Assembly: GCA_000827495.1 (NCBI GenBank)
Contig: KN817521.1
Span: 124,001 to 188,000, forward strand
Source of the DNA: Hypholoma sublateritium FD-334 SS-4
Taxonomy: Eukaryota; Basidiomycota; Agaricomycetes; Agaricales; Strophariaceae
Length of the DNA stretch: 64,000 nt
Direction: 5' to 3'
Under the pieces are notes generated by a model. That model did no database searches. It had not been told where the DNA came from and saw only the letters and a list, made by a program, of their open reading frames with translations. The position numbers and the translations under genes were made by a program. Shown here piece by piece: positions 45,725 through 58,075 of this stretch. Positions within the stretch are counted from its first letter, which is position 1. Every line of letters starts with the position of its first letter.

Positions 45725-48092
45725 ATGCCACACTCACTCACGATACCTACAGGGCTTTCCCAGTTCTCTACACTTGTCCGACGCCTTCGAAATGCAGCCT
45801 CACTCATCGCCCACCATGTAAAAAAGCATACTGGCATAGGGGTAGTTTGTGCGGTTGCATACTTTGACCCGTAAGTCGTTGTTCGTCGCATACCGAACCT
45901 CCTGACTTTCTCTGACATTTCTCTGACTAGGGGAAATTGGGGAGTCGACTTACAGGCAGGATCCGAGTTTGGCTATAGCCTTCTTTGCGTGGTGCTTCTT
46001 GCCTGTCTCTTTGCTGTCTTCCTGCAGGTATACTGCTCTCCGATTGTATCGCATCCATCCTAATTGTCTTCCAAATGTCCTAGGTGCTTGCAACGCGACT
46101 AGGTTGCGTTACTGGCATCGGTGAGTTGGGTCATCCGTGCAATATGTAAAAAGCCTTCTATTTGTAAACACGCGCACCTCCTGGCGGTTCCCTCACAAAG
46201 GAAACCGTCCATGAGGGATGTATGTAATTCCGCAGTGGTGGCGCGGAAGAGACGAGTATTTTTACTCAGTATATTGGCGACGGCCTGTGCGGCTGTAAAG
46301 AGGGTTTCGTTTAGGTCAATACTAATCATTTCCTTTACTCTAGATCTTGCATCTCACACTCGCCTATTGCTCTATAATCGACCCAAACATACCCTCCTAT
46401 ACCGATGGTTAGGTCTGTATCCCCTATACGCTTTGGCGGAAATCGCCATTATCGCTACGGATCTAGCAGAATTATTGGGGTCGGCCATCGCTTTGTGCAT
46501 GCTCTTTCCTAAGTTGGAATTATGGCACGGTGTGCTGATCACAGCGTTCGATGTGTTCTTGATTTTTTTCATGGGTGATCCTCTACGAGGAAAACCTGTC
46601 AAACTATTCGAGCTTATCGTTGCTATAATGGCGAGTTACAACATTTGAATATCAAGCCATGAAATATTGCTGATTTAACGCAGGTTTTAGCGGTTTTCAT
46701 TTGCATGATCGTCATCATCTCTAAAGTGGATGTCAACTGGGCTCAAGCATTTGAGGGCTTTGTCCCATCGAAGAAAGTATTCGCCTCGGGAGGCGTATAC
46801 ACATGTACGGACCCTCGAATGTAGTCTTGGAATGGCTGCTGACAGACATCCCATCAGCTGTCGGAATACTTGGCGCTACCGTAATGCCCCACAGCCTATT
46901 TATTGGCTCTGCTTTGGCAACTCAAGACCGGATTTCGTTCCATTCGGCAAAAAGAGCGGTCAACCTTTCAGACGTTTCTCAAACACAATCAGCAGAATCT
47001 CTCACAGGAAGATTGGATGAAAAAGTGGTTCTGTCTCGTCGCCTTTACCTGGGGTTCATAAAGTCGGTTCTCAGTATCTTCCGCAAACCTGATGCCAGCT
47101 CCCATGCCACGGCTGCGAAGAATCACGACGAACACCAAAACAATTCGTTCGAATTTGTGCGGGCGCACATCTATCACGGAACCATCGATGTTGCTGGTAG
47201 CCTTCTGGGGTTCGCAGTCATAATAAATGCCCTGTATGTCCAACCATATCTGCAATATAGATAAATTCTCATATTTCTTGGTGATTGTAGAATCCTGGTC
47301 TTGGCTTCCGCTGTATTCTTTTACGGAGAAGGCCGTGTGGAGAACGGGGGACCAGCCAGCTTATTTGACGCGTATGATCTCATTAGAGACGTTGTGGGTC
47401 CACGTAAGTTGTCCAGTCAAAACTACCTGCCCATATTGAATCTAGACGTTTTTTCGTTCTAGCTGCCGCCACATTGTTTGCCATCGCTCTGTTATGTGCT
47501 GGTCAAGTTTGTGGATCTATTCTTCATGTGGTTTAGATACACTGACTTCTATCTGACAGAGTGCTTCAATCATTGCAACAGTCGCAGGCCAGGCTGTAAG
47601 TGAGGGGTTTATTGAATGGCGTGTTTCGGTAATTTCTTTCGTTTGTAAACACGAACATTTTGCTCACTGTCTCCCTAGCCGGTCATGCGACGACTAGCTA
47701 CCCGCCTTCTGGCCATCATTCCATCAATGGCGGTAGCTTTGGTTGTTGGCCGCCAAGGCATCGATAATCTGCTTGTTGTTTCACAAGTAGTCCTTTCCAT
47801 CGTTCTTCCTTTCATCACACTTCCCCTGCTATACTGCACCTCAAACAGGTCAATGATGTCAGTGCGGAAAGTCAAACCAGATGCGGCTAGCATCCCGGAG
47901 GGATCAAGTGTAACCGAGGTCTCTGCAATGCCGAAAACTGAGAGCTCTAGCGATTTTGAAAATGCGGATAGCGATGCAGTGGTGGACTACAGCAACAGCA
48001 TGCTGGCTGTTGTCGTTGGCGCAGCGATCTGGCTAGTCATACTCGCAGCAAACGTGTATGTTATCATGGAACTTTGCATCGGGAAATCGTGA
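45725..48092 (+). CDS. NRAMP-family divalent metal transporter (SMF type)
   Basis: Proton-coupled Mn2+/Fe2+ importer family (SLC11; yeast Smf1-3). About ten exons. TM1 carries the metal-binding DPGN motif (CAVAYFDPGNWGVDLQAGSE). Further blocks are LLACLFAVFLQVLATRLGCV, LYALAEIAIIATDLAELLGS, AIALCMLFPKLELWHGVLIT, VLAVFICMIVIISKVDVNWA, the TM6 motif SVGILGATVMPHSLFIGSAL, a long Ser/His-rich loop (about 46960-47140), ILVLASAVFFYGEGRVENGG, AAATLFAIALLCAGQSASII and ATRLLAIIPSMAVALVVGRQ, ending in a last helix and short tail. The TM1 Asp/Asn and TM6 MPHS ligands are intact. The intron after GCVTGI is long (about 220 nt) and happens to be open in one frame. The gene directly downstream is a CDC1-type phosphoesterase on the same strand. 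Which of the Smf paralogues it matches is not clear. Confidence 0.93.
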
Positions 48093-48435
48093 TGTTGTCG
48101 ACGTCCACTTTTTCTTTCTTTCGATTACTTGCCAATCATTTTGTAACAGGTAGTTGACCAGAAGACCATTGTTATTTGATCAGCAACCTCTGCGAAAAGT
48201 TGAATATTTTTGAGGCCTTGAGGTAGGATTCGATTTGTGAATGGTAATTGAGACAACCTCCTCTGATCATGACGTCATCCAGTGACGAACAGTACTAAAG
48301 CATCGTTATGTAGACGTAGCTTGCTTGCTCTTCCCCTTCCCTCATCTCTGCCCACGATAGGCGCGGCGCGCACTTTTCGGAACCACTTTCAGCACTTGGG
48401 GGTGTGGCTTGGCTGGGTACCTAGCCCGCATTCCA
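48093..48435. promoter_or_regulatory. Short intergenic region between NRAMP and CDC1-type genes
   Basis: About 340 bp between stop and start of two same-strand genes. It contains an AT-rich 3' flank, then a CT-rich leader-like stretch. No specific motif identified. Confidence 0.4.
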
Positions 48436-50653
48436 ATGCTCGCCCTTTCTTATTCCAAACCACTTGTTAACTGGCGAACGATAACTCGTTTCTCTCCCTT
48501 GGCCATATACAGCACTCTTAGATTGATATGGGTTTTCATTGTTATCGCTGGAGAGCTAGGCTCAGTATACTGGACTCTTGCAAAATGTCACTGGCCTTCA
48601 ATTGACAACATACACGTAAGTCGCTCTCAATTCCTCGCTATTCTTCAACGTATATTGCTGACATCTTTAGCAGCGGAAAGCCAAACTTACCCATGTCCTT
48701 CTCATTGGTGATACTCAGGTCCAAACACTTCTTCCGCTAGTGGACTTCTCATTCCTGCTTTTCTCTCGACGCGCTTTATCCGACCTTAGCCTGCGCAAGC
48801 ATTGGCATATCGCGTTGCATCTCAATCCTGATGCTATCATCTTTCTAGGAGACATGTTAGCAAATGGGAAAGGGGCACGTACTATTACAGAGTGACTGAC
48901 TTTCAAATATCTTTCGGTCTACCACTGATGCGTGCATTAGGTACGAAAAGCAAGTAGGGAAATTCAAGAGAATTTTCGACACAGGTACAGCTATGGAAGT
49001 ACATTATGTGCCAGGGAACGAAGATGTGGGGTAAGTATTCTTTCACCATCTTTTACTCATCGCTTTATTCAGTATCTTTAGATTGGGCTCTATTGCTTCC
49101 AGTGCGAGTGATATCCGCTCGTATTACGCGTTGAACTTCGGTCCACTAAACGCAGAATTCGTTATCGCCAATCACACCTTTGTTGGCCTAGATGCTCCAG
49201 GACTTGTGGATGAAGATTACCAGCGCCACGCTAAGCACGCGACATTCGAAGAGTGGAAAGTTATTCCCCATGGTCCCATTTCGTTTGTTAAAGAAGTATC
49301 AAGATGTCCGTCAAAATGTACTTTTTCTCGTAATATCTTGGTTTATCTCATCCTTCCCTGTGATACAGATGGCCTGTCGAATGTTATCCTTCTCAGTCAT
49401 ATTCCCCTTTCTCACTCTGAGATGGCAAGTTGTGGGCCCCATCGGGAGAGGCGGAACATACGCAGAAGCGCAGGTCCTGGCTATCAGAATATGCTAGGAA
49501 AGGATACAACGTTGTTCCTCCTGAATAACCTAGATCCGTTAGTGGTGTTCAGGTGAGCAACCTTCCATGTCATGTCTATCCAATTCTTATTCGATGCACT
49601 GTTAGCGGAGACAATCATGATTATTGTGATTATACTCATGTAGTACCTGGTTCACCATCCGAAAATCAAGAACCTAAATCTGTTCGCGAGGTTACCGTAA
49701 AATCCTTTGCAAGTTCTCCCCATATCAAAAGGCCAGGATTCCAACTTTTGTCTCTCGTTGATCCTGTCAAGGCATCTGGCTCAGATACCAATTCCTTCGC
49801 CGACTCCCTCTGTCTTCTGCCCGACCAGCACAACATACATATGACCATGTATCTCCCTAGCCTTCTGGTGACTTTCATAATATTGATAACCCTGCAATAC
49901 CGCACTCTACGACGGAAGCCCCTTCGGAAAATTGACACCCGAACAGCATTCACCCCTTCGCCGAGAAGCAGTGGTCGCAATACGCCTGTATTCAACACGG
50001 ACTCTGCTCAGTTGCCATATTTCCATACAATTTTTGGCAGTCCTTGCGCAACATTGCCGTCGGATACTCGCACTCCACACAGTTCATCGGCTTCCACGGT
50101 GCATCCTGTCGCCTCAATGCCAGGCAGCCCTACCCTATCCTCTCCTACCTCATTTCTTGGGCCGTCACTTTCCTCTAGAAAACGTAGTGGCGATTATGAC
50201 GATGTGATGTATGCCACACATTATGTCTCACGTCGTGATTCGTATGTTTTCCGACACAAAGAGGATGTCGAGTGGGCGCATGTCAGAGAAGAAGAAGAGT
50301 GCGACGTCGGCCACAACGGAAACGAAGCTTGGCAAGGCCTATTGCTTTCTACGACCCGGCAATATCAGTTCCTCCCTGAACTACCTGGGGCAAAACACTC
50401 CGCTGTATCAAAGCACAGACCATGGTTCTGGTCATACACATTCGTGTTCAAAGGACGCATGAGACGCATTTCGCTCTCACTTCCTTCCTGGGGCGCGTTG
50501 AATAACTTACTAGACTTCCTTGAGCTCGGAGCTGACGCGACCATAACAATCCGGAAACGAAGGCGCGGTGTCGTTGCATTACCAATGGCAGGATTTAGCA
50601 TACTTTGGCCAGCGATGATTGTGTGGGTGATCATAAATGGAATGATGTTTTAA
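48436..50653 (+). CDS. CDC1: Cdc1 / PGAP5 (MPPE1)-type metallophosphoesterase
   Basis: Membrane-bound, Mn2+-dependent phosphoesterase of the Cdc1/Ted1/PGAP5 group, which removes ethanolamine phosphate from GPI-anchor mannose in the ER/Golgi. An N-terminal transmembrane helix (LIWVFIVIAGELGSVYWTLA) is followed by the phosphoesterase motifs: LTHVLLIGDTQVQ, NPDAIIFLGDMLANG, VHYVPGNEDVG, NVILLSHIPLS and SGDNHDYCDYTHVVPGS. The GDxHDYC form of the last motif is characteristic of this group. Two more helices follow (YLPSLLVTFIILITLQYRTL and, at the C-terminus, ILWPAMIVWVIINGMMF), separated by a Ser-rich, Arg-containing cytosolic segment. ATG 48436 is the first in frame; the codon at 48409 is TTG. 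Several short introns, then one long last exon. All metal ligands are present. Confidence 0.9.
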
Positions 50654-51454
50654 TAGAACTAGTAGTGTAGTAAAAGTATCTACGTAGTAATAGTCAATGG
50701 GATGATAGCAAAATTTCTGAGGATCCTGTGGCTTCAGCTCCAAGATTCAACGTTTCAATGACTCGTTCTGGTCGTTTTCAAACCCTTTGGCTCGATAAAT
50801 ACTTATGGGTAGTGTTCGTCGTCGTCGCATTCGGCTTTTCTGGGATTCCCTGACAAGTCCCTCTAACACATCGGTGGCCGTTGCTCAGCGGAAATCTGAA
50901 TAATCACAGATATCTAGATGACCTCTCCAGTAATTTGCCAGTAATAGGTAGCGATCACAGTCCTACTTCTCCTCAACCCCGTAGCCGGGCTACGGGTTCT
51001 CGCTGTTCATGTCCGACGTCTCGTATTTGGGACGTGCGTTGGGCGTGCGTGCGCCTCGCGGACGCAACGCGGACGTCATCCTGTGCACGACGTCGGTCGC
51101 GGGGGCACTGGGTGAAAATCGGCGCGCACGTTATACTGGTTGGGAGCTAATTAAATAATACAAGCGGTTACTGCGCGAGGTATTTGAGTAAAACGTTATT
51201 ATCTGCATAGAATAGCTGCGTACTACATGCATTTCAGTGCATACTCAAGATCCATTGAGGCTTGGTGACTGAAGTACTGAAGCTTGACTCGGAAGCTTGT
51301 CAATGAGCTGAACTTGAATGGTACTTTTACGCCAATTGCCGAAGTTATATCAGCGGCCTACTTTGGAACGTGATTTTTTGCTCCTGAACAGACTACTACA
51401 AAGTAATCCTTTTGCTTGTTTCTTGAGCCTTCTGAGCTTGTACCCCTGCCTACG
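50654..51454. other. Intergenic region with a hairpin
   Basis: 3' flank of the CDC1-type gene and promoter of UTP14. A GC-rich patch at about 50970-51140 contains a stem-loop (50975-50998). No gene recognised. Confidence 0.45.
50975..50998. repeat. Stem-loop, AACCC(C)GTAGC / GCTACGGGTT
   Basis: Ten base pairs with one bulged C around a 3-nt CGG loop, about 320 bp past the CDC1-type stop. It is stable and GC-rich; role unknown. Confidence 0.5.
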
Positions 51455-54400
51455 ATGCCTGTCCCAAAATTCACATCCACTAAAAAATTGAGCCTCAAAT
51501 CTGGCTTGTCAGGAAAAGGGAAAGGTACGAGTAAAACACACGCGGAGGCCAATGTCGCAGGTTACGAAAAACGACTGGCGCGGAAGGCTAAGTCTGGGCC
51601 TGCAATAATGGATCTGTATGAGCACGTTCAGCAGAATAAGGGGCGCAGAGCAAAGGTCGGGATGGATTTGGACCGCGACGAGGCTAAGGAATTTGGGGTA
51701 GGGCTTGATGGCGGCGACGAGGAGGACCGGGAGCAACTGAGGGCGCGGCTCATTGGCGAAATAGAGGACGACGAAGGGATTGCCACAGACGACGACGAAG
51801 AAATTGACAGCGATGCTGCATTCGAGGAAAGTGACGAGGATAGATTTGCGGGGTTCTTCTCGTCCAAGGTTAGCTATTTTCATGTCATGTTTCACTACCA
51901 ACACAATTCTACTAAAATGAACACTATAGAAAGCAAAGGGCAAAGCTACGAAGAGGGCAGTCAAGTCCGCTGTACGGTTTGCCGATGTTAATCTAGATGA
52001 AGACGAAGATATGGAAAAGAACGATGATAAGTCTGAAAGCGACGATGTTTCTGCCGAAGAAGAAGAAGATACAGGCGGAGATGACGAATTTATTGACCTA
52101 TTAGATGTGCTAGACGGAAAGGGCGATATCGATATGGGGAGCGACGAAGAGACCACTGCCAAGTCAAAGTCTTCAGGGTCTACCTCACAGGATGTGTTGC
52201 CTGGTAAATATAAAGAACTGGAGCAAGACAATGAAGACAGTGAATTATCGGGTGAAGAGGGTGAAGATGAAGGGAGCCAGGGTTCTCGGATGATTCTTGA
52301 ACCCTCGGACGATGAAGAGGTCCCCGAAGCTCTGGATCAGCTGAAAGATTTCGTCTCAAATCTCGACGTAACGTTCAAGAAGCGGAAAGCACCTGAAGAA
52401 GACGGCACCACCGTCGCAATCGCTGGGGCTCGTGCCCGAAAGCGTCGATTGACGAAGGAATGGACAGAAGCCGGAGATGAGAACGAATTCCGCGCCCATT
52501 CTTGTAGTACGTCCTATTTACTTCCCGTGCACTACTTCGACGGTACCTAACAGACACGGCAGCCAAAAGGTTAGATCTTGGCGACCTGCTTGCTCCTCTT
52601 TCAACCCAATCATCTACTCTGCAATCCCTCAAAAAGTCTACCAAAGTCTTGGAACCATCCACCTCTGCAAAATTAAAAACGTTATCCGCCCCACTACCGC
52701 AAAGAATACAAGAGCGCCTAGATCGACAGGCCGCTTATGAACAAACAAAAGAGGAGGTTGACAAATGGACTTTCACTATGAAGCGGATCCGAGACGTTTG
52801 TCCTACTTACAATTCTGTATTGCCAATCCAGCTTACATTTATCAGGCAGAGCATCTGAGCTTCCCTCTTCAAGCCCAATCAAGTGGACGGACCTCTAACT
52901 TGGAGTTGAACGCAAAATTTAAGGTGTGTTCTTTTCCTTAGATTTGTCAAACAAAGAGAAATTCATAAATGGTTCCACAGCCAACATCCGCGCTTGAGAG
53001 TGCCGTAGATGCTCTGCTGAAATCTGCGAAGATGCGCGAAGAAGATATCCACGAGACGGAGGACAGAATGCTAGGAATGAATAAGCTTAGTGTCGAAGAG
53101 GTCGCCCAACGGCGTGGAGAGCTGAGAAAAATGCGAGAATTGATGTTCCGGGCGGAAATCAAAGCAAAACGTGTTGGGAAAATCAAAAGCAAAACCTATA
53201 GACGGTTACGCCGAAAGGAAAAGGAACGTCTGGGCGAAAAAATCGACGAGGATGACAGTGATCCTGAGACTGGAAAGCTCAAACAGGAACTTGACCGGGC
53301 GCGGGAGAGGGCAACATTGAGACACAAACATACTGGAAAATGGGCGCGCCAGATGAGGAACAAAGAAGGAATCGACGGAGACAGCAGAAAGGACATTGAA
53401 GAGATGCTGGCGCGCGGAGAGAAGTTGCGCAGGAGGATAAAAGGCGTCGGAAGTGACGAGAGCGAAGGTGACGAAGAGGAAGACGACGACGACAGGTTGG
53501 ACCTAGAGGCAAACATCGAGAGGATCAAAGAAAACGCATTCGATGAGTTACGGAGGCTAGATGAGGACGACATTGACCAGACAGAGGGCGAGAAGCAGAA
53601 TGCAAAGAGTGTGTTTGAGATGAAGTTCATGAAGGATGCTATGGCTCGTCGTGAGTTGGAAGCCAGTCGAGACAAGGACGACTTCATCAAAGCGATGGGG
53701 GGTCGTGTGTCTGGAGGCGAGGACAGCGACGAAGAACAAGATATCGACGAATTAGATCACGCAGGTGGTGTCGTGGCTCACAAAGCAGGAGGCCGTATTG
53801 TGTACCGACCTGGAGCGCCTGTATGTCTGCCCTATCCTCTCATCTCTAAGCCATTTGCTAACCACTAATCTTGTAGTCAGGCTCCAGCTTACGTCCACTG
53901 AAGTCACTGGCATCAGACACCTCGAGTGTGACCCTACGATCCACAGATTTCATCTCTCCGCCTCTCTCCCCGGCTCAAAATAGGCCCTCTAGACCGTCAA
54001 GTTCGACCGCCCCGGTCCAAGATTCAAATCCATGGTTAACTCAAGACTCAAAGGGGAAAAGCAAGGCGGCAAAAAGGATCAATGAAGTCGTCGTGGGCAA
54101 AGATAGCAAGCCAGCAGAAAAGTCGAAGAACAAGTTGAAGAAGGCGAATCAGAAAAAGGAGGACCGACGAGAGCAAGCGCAGGACGATGCAGTTGTTGAA
54201 ATCTCACTCGATAACGTTTTGTCTCCCGCAACCACGTCAACTGTTGACAATGTGAGGATGGCTGGCAGTTCCAAACCGAATTCGCAGAAGGTCGCCACCG
54301 TTCAGAATCCCTCAACCAACGCAGATGATGCAGACAATTCAGAAGACGATAACATCGAGCTTGATGCCCAGGAGCATGCTCTTCACTTGAAGAGCAAAGG

Positions 54401-55041
54401 AAGAGCGAATCAACTCAAGGCTTTCGAACAGAGAGACTTGGTGGCGCTTGCGTTTGCCGGCGATAATGTTATGCAGGTATGTACAATATTGTTTCCCCTC
54501 CTCATCGATATTCACGGTGCTTTAGAACTTCGAAGACGCAAAACGTCGAGAAATCGCTTCGGATGCGCCACGCGAAGTTGATACTACAATACCTGGTTGG
54601 GTAAGTCTTTCCCGTCTTTCCTCCTTCCCTTGAGGAATTGAACGCTTTTATAGGGATCATGGGGAGGAGTTGGCGTTCATAAAGCACCCCCTAAACCATC
54701 ACGGATAAAGAAGATTCCTGGGATCGATCCCACAACTCGAGCAGATTACAACAAGAAAAATATCATCATTTCGGAGAAACGCGACAAGAAGGCCGGAAAA
54801 TATCTTGTAAAAGATTTACCGTACCCATACACGAGCAAAGCACAGTTTGAGCGTGCCATGGATCGGCCACTTGGGGTGGAGTGGAATACTCGAATAGCAT
54901 TCCAGAGAGGAACCCTGCCAAAGGTGGTCAAGAAGGTATGTTACTTGGGATTCTTTCTGTTTGTTCAATATGACGAATGGTCCTGACTCTTCCCTGTAGC
55001 CCGGTGTTATCATCGATCCTCTGGAAAAACACACTGCATGA
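51455..55041 (+). CDS. UTP14: U3 small nucleolar RNA-associated protein 14
   Basis: Nucleolar component of the small-subunit processome; in yeast it binds and activates the helicase Dhr1 to release U3 from pre-rRNA. A basic N-terminus (MPVPKFTSTKKLSLKSGLSG) is followed by long Glu/Asp-rich stretches and the core blocks KRIQERLDRQAAYEQTKEEV (with upstream residues from the previous exon piece), MRELMFRAEIKAKRVGKIKS, KTYRRLRRKEKERLGEKIDE and RATLRHKHTGKWARQMRNKE, plus DPNPWL-like NPWLTQDSKG. The C-terminal block runs SDAPREVDTTIPGWGSWGGV, IISEKRDKKAGKYLVKDLPY, PYTSKAQFERAMDRPLGVEW and ends PGVIIDPLEKHTA. About eight introns. The start codon at 51455 is the first ATG in frame. Size (~1,000 residues) fits the family. 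Large Ser-rich ORFs on the opposite strand are mirror images of its acidic runs. Confidence 0.95.
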
Positions 55042-55948
55042 GTATCTATATCGCTTCTTTGCTGGTGTGAATGTTTGTATTCATCCAGACTTTACTCAAC
55101 TGAGATCCCATCCAATCACTACACCATCATTCAAAGATTTATTCAATGTTCTAAAATGAAAATATTGACCCCAGTCATATTAATTTCAAGGCTGTAATGG
55201 ACAAAATATTAGCATGGTTATTTGCCTGTCCCCCAGCTGTCTTCCTCATCAAGCATGGTCTATAAAGGGTATATGCTAATCCAACGTCCACGATTTTCCA
55301 CTGGAGGCAAATTGTAGCCCAGGTTCGTGTGTCCTTGATGGAAAGTGGGTCCCGGTATATTTATCCTAACAATCCTTGATATAGAGGATTTCTACCTCGG
55401 CCCTTCACTCATACAATAGAGTGAATCCCGCGTCGCAATCAATGACCTTCACACTCGGTGTTGATTGACTTCGCGCCGATTGTCTTGCTTTGACTTGCTC
55501 TGACACAACATCGATTGATCTGGGTTATGGAGTTGCGATAGCTGGATCCTTCGGATCCGGAGCTTATGCTCAGTTGGTGTGCACGCGCTATGCATGCAGT
55601 GCTAAAATGAAAACAGACATTGTGCGCAAGGTGTGCAAACCGTCAAGCACATAAAGATGTATTCGGAATCGACGCCGAGGTGATAGGATTATCAACACAC
55701 CCAGTCGTTTCTGGATACTGGGAGAATGATTGATCATTTGCTGACTGCTTCGCCGCGACTCCGAGTCGCGAGATTCGACTGTCGCGATCACGGTCGCATG
55801 ACGAATGTTCATGTAATGTGGCACGTGTGCGCTCACCAAGCAGTGCGCGAGGATGGGATAAAAGCAGGCATCCGAAACTGCCCATTCCAATCAGATTTTC
55901 CCTCGTTCCCTCCCCCACCATAACACACCCGCCGTACATCCTTTCGAA
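55042..55948. other. Intergenic region before thioredoxin
   Basis: 3' flank of UTP14 and promoter of the thioredoxin gene; the last ~40 bp are CT-rich, as in a leader. Short ORFs at 55588-55939 (both strands) have no features. Confidence 0.45.
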
Positions 55949-56447
55949 ATGGTCGTCAAAGCTATCACCTCCCTCGAGCAGTGGAAAACGATCGTGCGGA
56001 ATTCCCGTTCCATTGCCGCATGCGGAGGGGTTGACGCGATCTTTTGTTCCAGATCAGCAGCGGAAAGCCCGTCGTAATTGACTTCTGGGCGACCTGGTGT
56101 GGCCCGTGCAAAGCCATCTCCCCTGTGTTCGAAGGCTTCTCCGACTCGGAAGAGAATGCCAACGTTGAATTCTACAAAGTCGATGTCGACGATCAGGGCG
56201 AGATCGCCGAAGAAGTGGGCATCAAAGCTGTATGTCTTCTTTTGGATGGATGATTTAGTTCCGTTTACTGATGCAGCCCGCAGATGCCGACTTTCATGCT
56301 GTACAAAGACGGTGCCAAGGTCGAGACCGTCGTCGGGGCTAACCCAACGAACGTCAAGGTACATCCACAGCACTTCTGTAGTGAATGCTGTCGCTGATCA
56401 ACCGTTTTCTGTAGAGCTTGATCACGCAAGCGGCTTCTCTCGTCTAA
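55949..56447 (+). CDS. TRX1: Thioredoxin
   Basis: Small dithiol oxidoreductase that passes electrons from thioredoxin reductase to peroxiredoxins, ribonucleotide reductase and others. Four exons give [94 protein letters not shown] and [10 protein letters not shown]. The WCGPC active site, the buried Asp (VIDFWA) and the cis-Pro (MPTF) are intact, and the ~105-residue length is typical of a cytosolic form. There is no presequence at the start chosen. All three introns have good GT-AG ends; the first is 59 nt. Confidence 0.96.
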
Positions 56448-56678
56448 TATGTTTTCTGGGTTCCTATTAAATAAGATGTAATAATATGATATCAGGCTGT
56501 GAAAATACGGACATGTATTTTGTGTAAGATGCCTTGGGGAGGCCTTCGTGTGCGGGACTATTGAAATTGCATCAAGTCAATCCACGCAAAGTCCAACAAA
56601 AATCATTGGGCCTCACCTGGACGTGGCATAAATAGTCCTGGGTGTCGCGCCCGAAAAGGACTTGAGAGAATTCGCTAC

Positions 56679-57805
56679 CTAGGTAGCAAGGCCAGCCATA
56701 TGTTCGAACCAAGCAACAGTTGCGGAAACCCTGCGAACACAAGCTTCACTAATTCCAAGTCGCAAGTCTGGCCGCAGTCTTGCGTCTTCATGGGTATATG
56801 GCATAGTGCGATAGCATATGACCAGTCCTGACTTGAGGTACGGAGATGCTGTAAGAATCAACGAGGCGGTGGGGCTAACGGCCGGAGTAACGTCTATACA
56901 AATGATAAGAGCTAGATTGGAGTCTAGATGTAGTACAGGGGGACTTACTTTCAATATGAACAACATCTCCGCGCTTTGTCGCGACCCCAGTCCCATTTCC
57001 CCCCCAGTTGTCCGCAGTCTCTCGCCACGCGGTGAGCCTGGTGACATTGCCTCCTTCGTCGCCGAGAATGAGCTTCAGAATCGATACCTCTTGTCCCCTA
57101 TCTGCCCCTTTCTTCAGTCGAAGCGTGTCAGGGCCTTCCACCTCTAGTACAGCCAGGAGAACGTTGATCTTCATCGAGCCCTTGACCTTGTCCGCCGTCA
57201 GCTGGGAGAGGGAACTGAGTGTATGCATGTTGAAGTGGAAGGTCGGAAAGCGACCGATGGACGACGCGTCGGAGTAGTTGCCGAACGACTGAGTTTCCAC
57301 AGGCTGCGTCTCTGAAAAGAGCGGCGCAGAGCCAGCGCCTGCATTCTTTTTTGATGAACTCGAGGATGCGTCGAGGAGGAAAGAGGGCGCGACAATACTC
57401 CCTCGTGTGTCGTCTTGATCCCGACGACTCATATCATTACTTGGAGGCCACGATATCACTGTCGTCTGATCTGAGGCAACCGTTTTCAGGCAGCGTTTAC
57501 ACGGACTGTATCAGAATCATACCTACGCCACGAAATACGGAAGCCTCCGCTTCGTTCGCGCTCCCATCGTGCAGGAGTGATAGAGCGTCTTCGTCCTCCT
57601 CAAAGACTATGTCTTTGTATATCAGAGATATCCGATGGCTGGCCGCCTCGAGCGTGGCTAGAGGAAGAGCCACTGGCTGAGTAGGTTGAGGAACATGCAG
57701 CGATTTAGAGGAGAGCGCGTTCGATGAGAAAGTTTGCCATGCGTACGACGCAGGATCAGCGCCAATTTCGGATATTGTAGGTGCTCCCAGAAATACCCTG
57801 TACAT
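56679..57805 (-). CDS. Conserved protein with OB-fold-like core, function unknown
   Basis: Three exons: 57523-57805, 56949-57458 and 56679-56893, joined by introns of 64 and 55 nt, giving about 335 residues. The middle (about residues 185-265) reads MKINVLLAVLEVEGPDTLRL, KKGADRGQEVSILKLILGDE, GGNVTRLTAWRETADNWGGN, TKRGDVVHIENV. Its alternating hydrophobic pattern resembles an RPA1-like OB fold that binds single-stranded nucleic acid. The C-terminus (LTASPYLKSGLVICYRTMPY, THEDARLRPDLRLGISEACV, RRVSATVAWFEHMAGLAT) is strongly patterned and looks like a conserved domain with no name I know. A link to shieldin-2 or MEIOB-type OB proteins is possible but not shown. The start is the first ATG of the open frame. 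It is convergent with thioredoxin: the 3' ends are about 230 bp apart. Confidence 0.6.
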
Positions 57806-58075
57806 TATAGGCGCACGGCGAACAATGTGTTATCCACAGTTAGCGCAGGTTCATCTGAGGCAGAAGTGGTTACGATGTCGCTGGGAGTCAACATCAAGGC
57901 GCCAATAGAAATGTAGACACGCGCGGCGCGATCACGCCGACCTAGCTGATGACGCCCGCGCGATTGGCCCTCTGCAAGCTCACAACCCTATAGTATACTG
58001 ACAAGACGTAAATAAAGTTATACACAGCGTAATTTCAAGGTTCTCGATATGTTTGTAATATATCATATGTAGCTG
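57806..58075. promoter_or_regulatory. Upstream region of the OB-fold gene and 3' flank of the NACHT gene
   Basis: About 270 bp between two minus-strand genes. AT-rich at 58000-58070, GC-rich at 57860-57960. No motif recognised. Confidence 0.35.

Noticed and set aside
46121..46648. 175-codon ORF starting inside the NRAMP gene
   Set aside because: Its first ~75 codons lie in a 220-nt intron; the remainder is the genuine NRAMP exon, which joins upstream by splicing.
51509..53690. Long Ser-rich minus-strand ORFs (51509-52231, 53196-53690 and others)
   Set aside because: They are exact antisense mirrors of the Glu/Asp/Lys-rich runs of UTP14, which has clear family motifs.
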